DNA of 64,000 nucleotides from Epiperipatus broadwayi. Lineage: Eukaryota; Onychophora; Udeonychophora; Euonychophora; Peripatidae. Position 1 is the stretch's first letter; every line of letters starts with the position of its first letter. Below the pieces are notes generated by a model that worked only from the letters and a program-made list of their open reading frames with translations, did not search any database and was not told the origin of the DNA. Made by a program: the position numbers and the translations under genes. Below are positions 11,151 to 23,819 of the stretch, piece by piece. The stretch lies in the NCBI GenBank assembly GCA_028023455.1, contig JAQFVV010006238.1, positions 1,245,478 to 1,309,477 on the forward strand, written 5' to 3'.

Positions 11151-11780
11151 ACAAATTGAAAGGGAAGTACATGGATAAACAAGCAAACATATTGTTGATA
11201 TTGCTAAAGGAATTCAAATTTGAATTAGAAGTTAATAGTTCTAAATACTGTTATCTGGTTATTGACATATATAGAAACATAAAAGATGAAATTGAACAGA
11301 AGTGATTTTTAGAAAAATATTCTTTTTTGATTTTGAAAAGGAAAGTTGTTTTATGTATTTTACACTTACTTAATTATGGATCTGAAATATGGATACTTAA
11401 TAGAACAGGTTCATATTGAGATAAACAGGGATGGATTAAAGCGGAAATGTATAGATGAGGAATGAATTAAAAGTGAAATATATAGATGAGTAAACAAACA
11501 TTCTAAAGTGGAGATTTTGCTAGAAGAGATGCCAATAAATCAAAACTTTTGAGTTGGATTCCAAGATATTTTAACAGAAATAGAAAAAATCTGCTTATGA
11601 TAAAATTGAATGAGATAAAGCTTTCTGAAGTGAAATAGACTAAAAACTATAAACTAGAGTAGTTGGATTAAATTCCGGAAGACGATTCTACAATGGATTT
11701 ATAATAGTTGAAAAATATAATAATGATAATGAGGTATATTCTTACCTGAATAATTGCAAGAAAAATTATGATAGTATAAA
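11150..11780 (+). pseudogene. LINE 3' fragment
   Basis: The plus strand contains YRNIKDEIEQ near 11,270 followed, after breaks, by LNYGSEIWILN near 11,370. The latter matches the conserved LxYGSETWxL segment after the RT thumb in RTE/L2-like LINEs. A basic segment SWIPRYFNRNRKN follows near 11,560. All frames are short and interrupted. It is probably a 5'-truncated copy of another non-LTR family in this window. Confidence 0.6.
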
Positions 11781-14079
11781 ATTATTAATAGCTTAATTTT
11801 TAAAATTCAACGTCTTTATTTATTTTTAAACAATCCTGGTTTCCTATTTTAAATAACATTTGCTTTTTAAAATTCCAAATAGTAATTTTAATGACTGTCG
11901 TATTTAATTTACTATTATTTTCTTTTAAACATTCAGTTTGCGAAATGATGACAATTTTCTTTTTACTAAGATAGTAAGTAGTTCCATTATTTTTCATAAT
12001 TATCGTTTTGCATTACCTTATGCAAATTATTCAGTCTTTTTTTTTTTTTTGTCCTTAAAGGTGTGTGTTAGTGCTTTTGCATATGTGTTAATTTAAAGTG
12101 CATCTTGCAATTTAGTTCACATTTATAACTGGAGCAGTTGTTTCATACCTGCAGTGAATGAAGTCATCTCCACTACGGGAGGGCACAGGTTTATGTTTCA
12201 CACGCTTTAAAAAAAGCATTTTAAAAGAGTAAATAAAATTTATGCATATATAAATGTCACATGCAACTTTTTATTTGTCATTTTTAAAAAAAAAATCAAT
12301 CAATGTAGAAGTTTTGTATATGTGGATGTTATCGCGCGTGTGCACATTATATATATAAATATTTTTTGCATTCTTTTCAAACTCAAGATAGGTATATATA
12401 TATAAGTAATAAAGAAAAATCTCTGGAATGAATTGTACAATATACAATATATATAATAACTATAGCTAGCTTACTGCATGCGCGCCATCATGATTAAATC
12501 CTATTTGGGATGGTAGTCATGCCATAATCTGACTATAGATATTATTTATTTTTATAAATTGGTATTTTTCATATTGTAGAGTTTATTCCAGAAGTTTTGT
12601 TTATTATATATATAAATTTGATTTGGCAATGGTATATAATAGTTTTAATAAGTAGGCTAATTACCAGAAAAATTTGTAACCAGTCAAATCTATTTTGATT
12701 TGCATTGTGCTACTCCAAATTTAGTTATTAATCGTCAGAAGAATTTGTGTTCGCATTTAAATACCTTGTGAAACAGAAATACGTCACTATAAGGAATGTA
12801 TGTAATAAATCAATTAATATGCCTGATATATTTATAACTAATTTCATTTTTCAGATTTGTAATGCATTCGGCCACAATCCGTTATTAAATTGTGAGGTCT
12901 CATCCAGTATAAACTCTCCCAGATCAATCGCTCAATATACATGCATTTTACATTATAATCTCCATTTATGAGATGATACAAAGATTTGTAACCCCTGCAC
13001 ATCGGCATTGAAATATGGATATTCAGGTGTTTTAAATCTTTTCTCACCAGATTAATGAAAATTGTTATATGAAATGCATGCCTAGAAAGAGATTGATATA
13101 AAGAAGTTTGCAATGGATGGTCAATCACGATTTAATAACTACTTTTATGGACTGTACTGCAAATTTGGAAAAAGTTTTTATAGTTTTCATTACTTATTTT
13201 TAATACATCATTGGAAGTGGAATTATTTAACTTATTGTAATTAATATTTATTTTGGATATTAAATTTGGACTCCTCTCTTTTAAAAAAGCTTTATTTTCA
13301 TTCTCTAACATTTCATGATTATTTCATCAACATCTTTTGCTTATCAAATATAGGCTTTATCATTTTGTTAAGTGGTCTTTTCTAAATCCCTATTTGTTTT
13401 TGACATAGATAGATGTTTTTAAAAAAATCCTAATTATTAATAATTTCATTACTTTATAAATTCTAAATAATATCTACAATGCAGGAGAAAATTTATTTAG
13501 ATATTAGCATTCTCAGCTTAGCTTTCAAGAGAAAGTAATTATATCTTTTTCAAGTTAGAACCTACCCTTTTTTTAAAGTTCATCCTTTATTTTTTTTTTT
13601 TTTTTGTATTTATTTTGTCATTTCTTTTTGTTTTTGTATTTATTTTTCCCTAGATTTACTCTTTTTTATTTTCTCTGTATCTATTTAACAATGTACTATA
13701 ATGCATTTTTCTTTTTTATATGACCATACTAGGTTGTATTTTTTCTATAGCATCTATTTTTGAACTAGCTTTCTTTTCAAGTTATTATATGTTTTTATTT
13801 AATTTAATCTATAACTCAATTTTCATCCACTTTCCAGTTTCCATCTAGTTGAAACTTCACATACATATAACAATACGTTATTTTATAGTATTTGCAAACA
13901 AATTTAGCCAAAAATTAGTGAAAAAATTAAAATTTTAATTTCATATTATATAACATTGATATTAATGATGTCAATAAGTATTTCTTGTAATTTAAAGCTG
14001 AATGCTTTATTGATAACTTTTTGATAATTCAGTATTACACAAAACTAACAATCAACTTTAAATTAAGCTCAATGCATAT
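11781..14079. other. AT-rich spacer, no gene seen
   Basis: Long A/T-rich sequence with poly-T and poly-A runs and (TA)n tracts near 12,350 and 12,395. Open stretches on both strands at 12.75-13.13 kb overlap one another and show no recognisable domain. I see nothing I can name. Confidence 0.4.
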
Positions 14080-14095
14080 CTATTCTTGATCATTT

Positions 14096-14186
14096 TTTTT
14101 TTCATGTGTCATAGCATCGGCCTGGAAGCAAATTCGCTAACCCGGAACAACTGCTTGTAATGCACTTCTCGACCACTGACGCTTGA
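14096..14186 (-). mobile_element. SINE-A copy 2 (tRNA-derived)
   Basis: The minus-strand sense contains GCGTCAGTGGTCGAGAAGTG and a B-box region GGGTTAGCGAATTTGCTTCC, followed by GATGCTATGACACATGA and an A tail. The anticodon-arm region is shortened compared with copies 1 and 4 (about 12 bases missing). The direct repeat CTATTCTTGATCATTT occurs on both sides (14,080-14,095 and 14,187-14,202), a 16-bp target duplication. Confidence 0.87.
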
Positions 14187-14202
14187 CTATTCTTGATCAT
14201 TT

Positions 14203-14950
14203 GTTCAATATTTAGAATGTTAAAACTAACAGTAGAAAATGAAAGTAATAATTTTTTTTTAAGAAATATTTTTCTTCACATCAATGCAACTACAAAATAA
14301 ATTTTCTTTAGCGATAACATGCAGCTAACAATCATTTAAATGAACTTTCTTCTATTAATGCTGCTCTTTTCTTTAGATATAAATCGACAACTAGTTTGGG
14401 ATTGATATAAGAAAATTGGTGTTATTTGCAAGCTTATTTAAATGATTTTTTGCTGCACATTTTAGCTTAAGAAAATTTATTTTTTAATTTTTGGCACATA
14501 TGTGTGAATATATCTTTTTTGTTGTTTTTATGCTCATGTGTATTGTATTCACATCTTTTTTATTTTTGTTTTTCATTTCTTGAGAAAACAATTTTTTCTT
14601 AATAATTCTTCCATAGTCACATCTTTTTTTGTAGCCACTTCTTTCTTATAATAAACATGACATTGTAATAAATAGCTTCAAACGAAGGAGGAGAATGGAA
14701 AATATAGTTAACTGTATTTTTTAAGTTAATATAATCGATATTTGTAAGAATTATCTGAAAAATAAATGTTGAAACCATTAATACTTTTTATTTAAAAATT
14801 TTCTACTCATAGCATTCTTCGTTTTGGGTTTTATAGAGATGAAATTGTTGCAGTACAGGTTGTTCGTGGCATTTTTAATTTCTCTGTATTCATTTTTCTC
14901 TTTCTTCATTCTACTCTTTTTTTTTCATTAATGTTTTTACATTACTATGT
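14203..14950. other. AT-rich spacer, no gene seen
   Basis: No coding or repeat signature beyond A/T runs. Confidence 0.35.
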
Positions 14951-14954
14951 TAAT

Positions 14955-15075
14955 AAACAAACAATACTAGCATACTCTGCTATATAGTTAATGTAATGCA
15001 AATACAATATTTTATTCCAAACTTCCCAAAATAGCTGAGTTTCAACTGTCCATCAGTTTTCTTTAGTGTTTTTTT
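14955..15075 (-). repeat. Penelope-like terminal fragment with hammerhead-like core
   Basis: The minus strand reads CTAAAGAAAACTGATGGACA then GTTGAAACTC (15,066-15,039). This fits the hammerhead pattern CUGANGA, stem II, GAAA with one change (G to A) in the first block; stem II can form as AACTG/CAGTT. The following TTTTGGGAAGT segment is shared with 44.95 kb and more loosely with 30.57 kb, so it belongs to a dispersed family. No stem I/III or cleavage triplet was established. Confidence 0.45.
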
Positions 15076-16000
15076 TATTTTAAGACATGAGCGTTACTCA
15101 TTTATTCAGTAGTGTAGATGGTAGAATGTTGAGAATGGATCTGCTTTAAATAAATCACTAAAGTATCACGTGATCACAATTTCTTTTGTTTATACACAAT
15201 CTGCTAAAGCAGTAGCAACTCTTTGCCAATCCCAACTTGGATGCTGTACCAACTGTACCAATTCGTACAGGGAATGATGTCAAATGATGTCCAGGTATTA
15301 ACTGTCAATTGAACTGCATTCTATGGATCTTTGTTCTCGATCTTGTCCTTCTACTAGTGCATTATATTAAAATTAGTCAGTGCATTTTTCATTACTTTAT
15401 TTTCTTATTCACCCCCCCCCCCCTTACGACTTTTTCATTTTAATTAGGATTCTGATTAATAATAACTAGTTAAAAGAAATTAGAATCAGGATTAGTAGAA
15501 TAATATAGTATTGATTTTTTTCGTTTTACAGGCTTTTGCTTCTGTTTTGTTTGCAAGACTATTCTTTTTTTTTGTTTCCACTAAATAAAGTTTACTGTAT
15601 TTATTTAATTCATTTACTGCTTGGAAAGTTAAATTAAAAAAGAGATTGGAAACATGATGTAGCTGCCGATAGAACCTATTGTAACAATTCACTTAAAGTT
15701 GTCTTAAGGGATAATTTGAAATGTTATTTAAGTCCAAGATTTTGCAGCTTTTAGCATTCGTTTTTAAATTGCGTTCAAAATAAGTTTACTCACTTTTTCT
15801 AAATTCTACGAAAAATATGATTAATTAATTAAAAAATATGAGTAATTATTTTTTGACAGCAATGCGTATGCCTGCAGCACTGGCTAAATAAGAAAAGATG
15901 ATAGTAGTGTACCCAGGATACGTTAGGTACACATATGTACATGTAATATAATATAAACCTGTTTGTATGTGTTAAATATGCACACACATTTATCAGTCAA
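15076..16000. other. Mostly AT-rich spacer with a less biased block
   Basis: 15,150-15,350 is visibly less AT-rich than its surroundings, containing CTTTGCCAATCCCAACTTGG and CGTACAGGGAATGATG, but has no open frame worth calling. A C run occurs at about 15,413-15,424. The rest is A/T-rich. Confidence 0.4.
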
Positions 16001-16009
16001 AAAAGTTTT

Positions 16010-17860
16010 AAAATTATTAATTAGAATAACAGAAAATTATATAGCTGCAAGTCTAAGCGGAAAAAGTACTAAGGAATATAATTAGTATACCAAACGAAAG
16101 TATCATTAAAGAATTGTTAATTGAAAAGGCAGACCAAGAATATAAGAAATGGGCAAGTAAGTTATTAATTAGACTTAATCAGAAGTAAAAAAAACCCCAA
16201 CCCAAACTATTAGTAGACTAACAATGAGAAAGCATACTCACTCCTAAAGCAGAAAGCTGAAACTTTCCTAATTTTAGAAAACTCAAGAGAAATATGAAAG
16301 GATCCAGCTATTAGCCACATTAATGACAGTATAGAAGCCAATAACAGATGCCAAAGAATCTGGAAACCAACACAATGAACCTGAGATATCCTGCAGCTTA
16401 AGAGAGACCTGGACAGATCTGTCTACTCAGTGGCATTCGCCTTCTGATACACAAATATTTTGTGACTTCTTATTTGAATTCTAAGTATATTGTACACGTT
16501 TGTTATTTATGTAGATGGTTAACATATTACATTAAATCTTTATTCATAATTATTTGTGCCTTTTTTCTGACTTGATTTCATGCTTAGTTTGGATACTTTT
16601 AAATATACTATTCTTGAGAAGCTGCCAACTAACCACATTGATTGATGCACATAAGAGCTCAGACATAGCATATTATTTGCATGATCAACAAATGAGTAAT
16701 TAACATATTTATTAGTGCAGTTTCAGAACCATGAGATTGGCGTAGAGCACTAAAGAAAATTAGCCTATTAATTGCTTGAAATTGAAGTCAAAAATCTAAA
16801 AAAAAAAGATTACTCAGCTTAATTGATAGCACAATTCGTTACTGGAATGCATATTACCTCTGTTTTGATAACATAGTACCTGAAAGAACCACACTCAATA
16901 TAACTATCTACAATTTCTTGGATAAAATTCAAGTGGTGGAACCTGGAGCCGAAGTTCTTCAACTTCTTGGTGAAAGTTAACCTCAGTGCTCTGCCCACAG
17001 GGAGTTTTCTGATATCTTATAGGTGTTATAAATCTTTTAGTAGCATATGGAGAGGACAAGACTATCGGACACATCTTTGATAGGTGTGTTAGTTTGCAAA
17101 ACTGCAGAATGCTGATTTTTACAATTTATAAAAAAAAAAAAACTTTTAATATCAAGTCTAATGCAGGGCAACAATTCAGGCATATTTGCGATAATAAGGA
17201 GTGGAACATTCTTAATGTTCATTGTTTGGTTGACAAGGTGGCATATTTGCAGTAATAAGGAGTAGAACATTCTTAATGTTCATTGTTTGGTTGACAAGGT
17301 GTACACTTCTTTTTGACATGAGTAACTGAGACCCACTGCAGATATTCATCAAGAAGATCAGTGTAATAAAGGAAAGATACAAGAGACTCGCTCCTCAATT
17401 GACATTTAGCAGGACTTGGGAAATAATTGACAGTAAAATGTCAGCAATGAACTAATTTAATATCTTTACTTGGTAAGATCATGGATCCATGGAGGATATT
17501 TATTAAGAACATCAAAATGATAAAGGAAAGAGACAATAGACTAGCTCCTCAATGAACAGTCAGAAGCATGTGGGAGATGAGTGACATTGAGATCCACAAT
17601 GAAATAATTAAATATATGGACCTAGTGTGTATCCAAGCATATTTTAAATCTATGTACATATTTATTTTACTGCTGAATGTAAAGTAATATTATTCACTGT
17701 ATACCCATGTTTAAGTTAAATATTTTAGTTTTATATGGTTGGATTTGTTAACACAGAGCTGTCTTGCCCATAGTGAATATCATTAAACTTTATACCTTTG
17801 TAACAATAAATCTTTCTCTGTAACCGTTATAACAATAAACCATCCTTTGAAAAAAAAAAA
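16010..17860 (+). repeat. Unidentified less-AT-rich block with internal repeats
   Basis: This 1.8-kb block is less AT-rich than its flanks and ends in CAATAAACCATCCTTTGAAA plus an A run, as a retroposed copy might. Two imperfect repeats of about 130 bp (from about 17,330 and about 17,490) share ATTTATTAAGAACATC/ATTCATCAAGAAGATC and a following AGCTCCTCAATGAACAG-like stretch. The first can be read as IKKISVIKERYKRLAPQ. I do not recognise the family; a decayed LINE or unknown repeat is possible. Confidence 0.4.
17180..17301. repeat. 61-bp tandem duplication
   Basis: Two adjacent near-identical units (17,180-17,240 and 17,241-17,301) share GAACATTCTTAATGTTCATT, itself partly palindromic, and GGTTGACAAGGTG. 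They differ at two or three bases, so the duplication looks recent. Confidence 0.92.
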
Positions 17861-18595
17861 CTGGAAATCTAAAGGAATTTGACATTAGGAATTCCTCTGA
17901 GTAGCCTGTTTACATAAAATATATCAACAAATACTTCATTGTCAACAATACTAAGGATGACATTACAAAAATTGCCATATTATTCTTATTCAGCAGGTCT
18001 AGAATAATCAAAGTTACAAATCAACTTTGTGAAATGGAAGACTCAGAAAGTGTATCTTATGGAGAAATAATTACATTGTTGACCAAATATTTGAACCCTT
18101 AACATTCTAAACACACAGCATGCTTTCATTTACACAATAGATGCCCAATGAGGAAGGAAAATGTAGAAATTATGATACTGCAACCAGATAGATGTTATGT
18201 GCATAGCAATTCTGAATTCAATCTTCTTATTTTCTTAATGAACAAGCTCTGTGTGAGAATAGAATAAAGAAGTAGATGTAGCAGAAGATCTTTGCATGTT
18301 AATTCCAGAAGGTAAATAATGAAATTAGGGGCTCAATACCTAATTTCTATATTGACTTAAATGATTAAAGAAGGCAAGGAAGTACAACATAGAAAAGATA
18401 TGGATTAGACTGTTTTTATTAAAAAGTACCTAGTTTGCCAGCTAGGAGGAAGTAGTTGTAATTGGATACTTCTTGTTATTTGCAATTGGCTCTCATATCT
18501 GAAAAGCATACCATGATCTGCAATCTGAGATCTTTATTGATAGCCTGAATATATATCTAGGAATATCTATTAATATTCTAATGGTGTATTGCTCA
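17861..18595. other. No gene seen
   Basis: AT-rich sequence of moderate complexity; no motif or open frame supports a gene. Confidence 0.35.
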
Positions 18596-18599
18596 TAAA

Positions 18600-18670
18600 T
18601 TCACAAGAACTTTGAGCACCGGAAATGGCAGATCTGGAATCCACAATCCATCACTACTTCAGATTTGTAC
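18600..18670 (-). mobile_element. SINE-B fragment
   Basis: The minus strand has GTGGATTCCAGATCTGCCATTTCCGG in sense order, and TTCCGGTGCTCAAAGTTC, similar to the post-tRNA module of SINE-B copies at 58.5 and 59.2 kb. Only the B-box side and this module are recognisable. Confidence 0.4.
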
Positions 18671-19224
18671 TAAAACAAAAGACATTCCACACTAATGATG
18701 GTTAAATAGCATATAATGTTAACATTATTAATGAGGATATTAATAGTAGTTTCAATATCCAACTGTGACTTATTTAGAAATGATGCAAAATGTGTATATA
18801 TATATAGTGGTTTTTAAATTTTTATCGTCTTTGAACTCATTTGTTTTGATTAAAGGAATGAAATATTTATAGAATTATTTAGCTGTAAATGTCACACATG
18901 AATTTATATATATACTCTTGTTTTATTTCCATTAGTTTGCTCTTAACATCGTCTATTAATAAAACATTTCTACGAAAGATCAATCTCATCAGAAAATTGT
19001 TTAATTTGACATATAATTTTTACTCGTAATCAGGTAAAAAGTAATTATAACAGTTAATTACATTTGAAAATTATCTTTGCGAATGAGATAAGTTTTCTCT
19101 TATTAATAAATAACCTTGGTAATATTTTGTTATTTTAATTTTATACTTTTTTTAAAAAAAAGTATATATATATATTTTTCTGCCTATTTGTCTGTCTATC
19201 CTATATAATCTTTCCAAACCACTT

Positions 19225-19420
19225 TATAAAATTATAACACTAATATATAAAGTTGTAATTATAAATTTATTTAAACGCACATTTATTGCGTAAATAATAT
19301 TCATTAAGGCTATAGCCTCAAGCACATGCGTATAAAATGCGATAGTAGGGACCTCTACAGGTCTTAAAACCACAAGCTTACTCATTGGAAGAAAACATAA
19401 GCACATCAGTGTGTTAACAT
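19225..19420 (-). repeat. Dispersed repeat D, copy 1
   Basis: On the minus strand a GACCTGTAGAGGTC palindrome is followed by a GTATAAAATGCG...TGAGGCTATAGCCTTAATGA segment and an A/T-rich end with AAATTTATAATTAC. A second copy at 26.08-26.21 kb (plus) has ACCTATAGAGGTCCCTAC, ACAGCCTTAGTAAAT and AAATTTATAATTAC in the same order. A weaker copy lies at 47.6-47.74 kb. Function unknown. Confidence 0.55.
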
Positions 19421-19834
19421 AAGCACATCAATGTGTTAAGCTAAGGAATTGTATCATAAAATATTAATAGCCAAATGCACTCTGCCAATGCTATTTACCA
19501 GCTTAATGGCAATTAATTATTAAAATAATAACAATAATAAAACATTATTTAATGATCATCAATTTCAGAGCATGGTAAGTTGCAAATTACTAAATAATTA
19601 CAGAATATATAATGGGATGGATATGCTGCAACGGATAATGTGTTACCCTACATTCTTTTTATAATAAAAATCCAAATCTTACAATAAATATGAATGTTAT
19701 AATGAATGAGAAGTACTGTTGCTCAAAATATCATGTACATAACAGTTGTGAAGCTCTCCTTTAATTATAATCTCAGATATTATTTGTTCAAACTCATCAA
19801 TTTTAGATCAGTTATCTGTTGATAAATAATAGTT

Positions 19835-19950
19835 ATAGATCTTTATTGCTCGAGAGTTCTTAAGAAATTCAAGCCCCGAATTGACAGAACTACGCTGTGA
19901 TTTATGGACTTTGAATGTCAGGACAAACCACACAGAACATCTTATTGGGT
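19835..19950 (-). mobile_element. SINE-B copy
   Basis: In minus-strand sense a tRNA-like part (CATTCAAAGTCCATAAATCA, B-box region) is followed by the tail CTTAAGAACTCTCGAGCAAT and AAAG. The same order recurs at 21.4-21.6 kb and, on the plus strand, at 31.1 and 32.95 kb. The A-box side is decayed. Confidence 0.55.
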
Positions 19951-20295
19951 CTTTAGCAATGAAATTATTATTTTCTTTTAATTACCTAACCTGCTACATA
20001 AATTTTCATCATGAGTCAATAGAGCAAGAAAGCCAATTTATGTAGATATTAATAAGATGGTTCACATTAACTTGTAGGGCACATAAAAATTAAATAAATT
20101 AATTTTATATATTTTTTACTCTTAAAATTTTTAATTTTGTTTCATATGTGTCCTGTTAATAAATAGTTTATTAAATATTAATGTAGTTCTAGACATCCAG
20201 GGCTGAAAACAAACAGATTAGCCTAAACATATGCATTTCAATGTATGCTAGATTTTGCTTCACGATACTGATATCAAATAGTAATTAACATACAT

Positions 20296-21045
20296 AAATA
20301 AATTTAAATAAGCATTTATAGTGTATGTAAACAATTGTATTACAGTCAAATATTAGCCTTTCACGCTAATTGTGCATATGCTTTGCGAGTGTTAATAATA
20401 AATGAATACTTTCTCACCAATACAAGATATAGTATTTATGCAGGAATAAAAGGAATCATAATTTCACTGACGTCATTCATTCAGACAACATATATAGTAA
20501 TTTAAAGTGACTGTTCCCTTGTCACGCTTTCTTTGCCAGTACTTCAGATTTGCTCATATATAAGTGTTTGAGTCGTAGGAATAAGAGGATTCCTTTTATT
20601 CCTGCATAAATACTATATCTTGTATTGGTGAAAAAGTATTCATTTATTATTAACACTCGCAAAGCGTATGCACAATTAGCATGAAAGGCTGATATTTGAC
20701 TGTAATACAATTGTTTACATACGCTATATAAAATAAATGCTTATTTACATAATATTAAGTTTCAGTTGGAATGACGTTTAGTAAATTCTAGATAATTTTA
20801 CTGACTTCATTCATTCAGACAACATATATAGTAATTTAAATTGACTGTTCCATTGCCACGCTTTCTTTGCCAGTACTTCAGATTTGCTCATATATAAGCA
20901 TTTGAGTCGTAGGAATAAGAGGATTCCTTTTATTCCTGCATAAATACTATATCTTGTATTGGTGAGAAAGTATTCATTTATTATTAACACTCGCAAAGCA
21001 TATGCACAATTAGCGTGAAAGGCTGATATTTGACTGTAATAAATA
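20296..21045. repeat. Inverted plus direct repeat cluster (family D-related)
   Basis: Three homologous segments lie close together. About 20,466-20,725 and 20,800-21,045 are direct repeats of about 245 bp with only a few differences (both carry TTTGCCAGTACTTCAGATTT and ATTCCTTTTATTCCTGCATA). About 20,310-20,455 is an inverted copy of the second half, including TCCTGCATAAATACTATATC in reverse complement. This makes a foldback with arms near 145 bp and a spacer near 135 bp, followed by a second copy of one arm. No coding content; the translated frames in the two copies are by-products of the duplication. Confidence 0.9.
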
Positions 21046-21379
21046 AATTTAATAAAACTTATGGAGGACTAAATTCCAAATATACAAACCCATAATAATT
21101 ATTCACAAGTCAAACTTACTACAGCCATTTTAACAAACTTGCAAAGAATACTATCTTTTGAATCAATGCTATTTTGCTAAAAATAGCCCACTTTTATCTA
21201 ATTTTCCATACTGTTATATGAGTAATAAAGCAATTGTTGATTCCGAAAGAAGGAATACTTTATATTTAACAATGTTTTTTTTTGCAAGTTTAGTAAATTA
21301 TGGTTTGTGCATTTGAAATTTACTTCTCCATAAATACTATTATATATTCTAAGTTAAATAAATAAATTATTAAATGGGT

Positions 21380-21605
21380 TTATTTCTCATGAGTTCTTAA
21401 GAAGTTTGAATTACAGAAGTACCTGAACTTGAATTGATCTGAGGATTTTACAATCCAGTGTTTGATACTCTTATCATCGCACTGATTACACAATGTAGTA
21501 ATAGAATGACTTTACTGCTCAAGAATGCTTAAGATGTTAGAGCTGTGGAAGTGCCAAGATTGGACTCAATCCATGGATCTTACATTCTAGTTTATCATTG
21601 CATCA
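21380..21605 (-). mobile_element. Two adjacent SINE-B copies
   Basis: Two minus-strand copies lie at 21,380-21,484 and 21,511-21,605. Both have, in sense order, a decayed tRNA-like part, then a TCAATTCAAG/GTCCAATCTTGG segment, an ACTTC..AGCTC/ATTC stretch, and a tail: TTCTTAAGAACTCATGAGAA for the first and ATCTTAAGCATTCTTGAGCA for the second. Tandem placement could reflect insertion of one next to the other's A-rich end. Confidence 0.55.
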
Positions 21606-23620
21606 TGCAGGGCAATATTCTAAGCACTGCATATTTAATAATCATGTATTTGCAAAGGTATTAAAATTGTTATAAATATATTATTTAAACATTTTGCCAA
21701 TTTGATAAATGATCATGAAGAAAATGAGGTTCATTAAATATCTTATTTGCTGAAACAAAAAAAGATAAGCACTGCACATTTTTCCCCCAGATAATTAAAA
21801 ATGTAAATGAAGGTAATGAATGTAGAATTGAAAATAATTGAAGAACTGTCAGATCCATTGAAGCAGAACATATATAGAATTTGAAAGTAGTGATGAATTT
21901 GAATCAAAAGCATTGACTAACCTTGTTTGTGTTTGGAAAGTTTAAGTAAAGTTTAAAATTTTCTATACATTCAAGATTCACTCATAGATGATGGAAATAG
22001 TCCAACATATCACATGTAGTAGTTGTATCATATTTAGTTTACCCTTTAGTTTATTGTCTTGTTTTTTATTGTTAAAAAAAAAAAACAACTTATAAAATCT
22101 AAGTTTGGGGATGCTTAAGAACAGAATCCCCGAAAATAAGACATGGGGTAAATTTAAGGGCTTGGTTCTTATAGCTGCAATGCATACCAAATTATTCGGA
22201 AACCTTTATTTTACCAGCTAATAATGGCAAGATATCCATTTCCAACCAATATTGTATTTCTGTCTGAGAACACTATAGATAGAAGTTTCCTGAAAAAAAA
22301 TTCAAAACTTTTCTCTAGGTTTAACTGCTTTACAAGCTAATATATTGACCATTATCTCATGAATTCTGTCAAAAGAAAAAAAAAAAGAGGAAAAGTAGTG
22401 CTTTTTATTAAATAATACTTTTTTTTAAGTATCATAACTTATGATTTAATTATTCCTATTAAATATCACTATATATATATATTAACAGATATTTCTCTTA
22501 ATTGTTACATCAAGCAAAGCACCAATGACTTCTCTGCTTACTTTCAGCATCTTCTTTAAGAGCAGTAATTATTCTATTTACTGTATTTCAGAGCCATCTG
22601 TTAGCAGTGAACATTAGTTATAGTGCTATATCTGTATACCCAGATTTGTTTTGGCTGTTATCCTTTATTTAGTGATTAGATTCAGAATTAGGTCCATATA
22701 ATTGGGCAGTTTCATTATTTTATACAAAAATACTTTCAATTGTCAGAAAAATAGGCTTATTAAAATATATAATCTCTCCTTTGTTGTTGAGCCTAAGTAA
22801 TGTTGCAAGAAACTTGGGTTCAAAACTTTAGTCTTTTTGGATTTCTGGTTATTAACTTGGATGCTGAAAATATAAGTATATGCTGAATGTATAGTTGCTG
22901 TTTCAGTGTGCTGTGCTGAAGAAAGCCAAATAGTTTTAAAATATTCTGAAGATTTGGATGTGTCATTGCCACTTAGCATTCACCACTTAGTTGTTGTTCA
23001 GTAAAGAGAATGAGTTACTGCTTTTACAATTATTTTAAATATTTATCTGTTTGATCATTTTTATAAAATATTTTATTTGCATCTATTAATTTGTCTTTCT
23101 ACATTTTTAAAAATTATATCTTATTCTCTCTCTATCAATGTAAATTACACATTTTCCTAATTCATTTTTATATATAAATAATTTATTTTACTTTTCTCTG
23201 TGTAAGATTAATTTTTGGGTTCAGACAGTTTCTTCTTGAAGGTTAAGAATTAATAATTCATTTTGAGAATAAGATCTTCATTGTAACAGATGAAGATTAC
23301 TTTAACTTCTGCTTTCAGCGTTGTAGTAAAATAATCTGGTTAAGTTTAACAAGACACACTTTCTTATCTTTTTTACCCCCTCTCTCTTTTAGAGTAATAT
23401 TTATTAAATAATCCTCAATTTTTTAAAAAAATAGTAGTGGGATGTAAGATATTTTTAATTTTTTTATTTTGACAACAAAAAAATCAAATGTTATTTAAAA
23501 AAAAAAAATGTTTTTAAAAATTATCTTATGTAGAAGTAAAATTGGAACAGAATTATAAGTAACCATATTTTACGTTCTAATAATAATGATGAATGGTTTA
23601 TTGCTTGCGAGTTTATAATG
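21606..23620. other. AT-rich spacer, no gene seen
   Basis: Open stretches of 60-80 residues on the minus strand (about 21.98-22.19 and 22.74-22.98 kb) have no recognisable domain and skewed composition. Homopolymer runs are frequent. I see nothing I can name. Confidence 0.35.
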
Positions 23621-23819
23621 ATTTGCACATCTCAAATGATAAACCTGGGCCTAATTTATGGACTTTGAGCTATAATCTCTATCTCCCTCTTACTGCACTG
23701 AAATGAAACAGGGATTTATGTCCTGATAAACACCTTTTATTCTGAATATTATATTTTACTATAGTTTGCTCTTTCTCTCTTTCACACACGTGCACATTTA
23801 TATATGCAATTTTGAAAGA

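Noticed and set aside
12747-13128. Overlapping opposite-strand open frames of 74 and 94 residues
   Set aside because: No recognisable domain, no splice or promoter support, and length within chance expectation over such a window.
20522-20996. Two similar minus-strand open frames (RVLIINEYF)
   Set aside because: The similarity comes from a DNA-level direct repeat, and the same sequence also occurs inverted; no codon-level signal of selection is visible.
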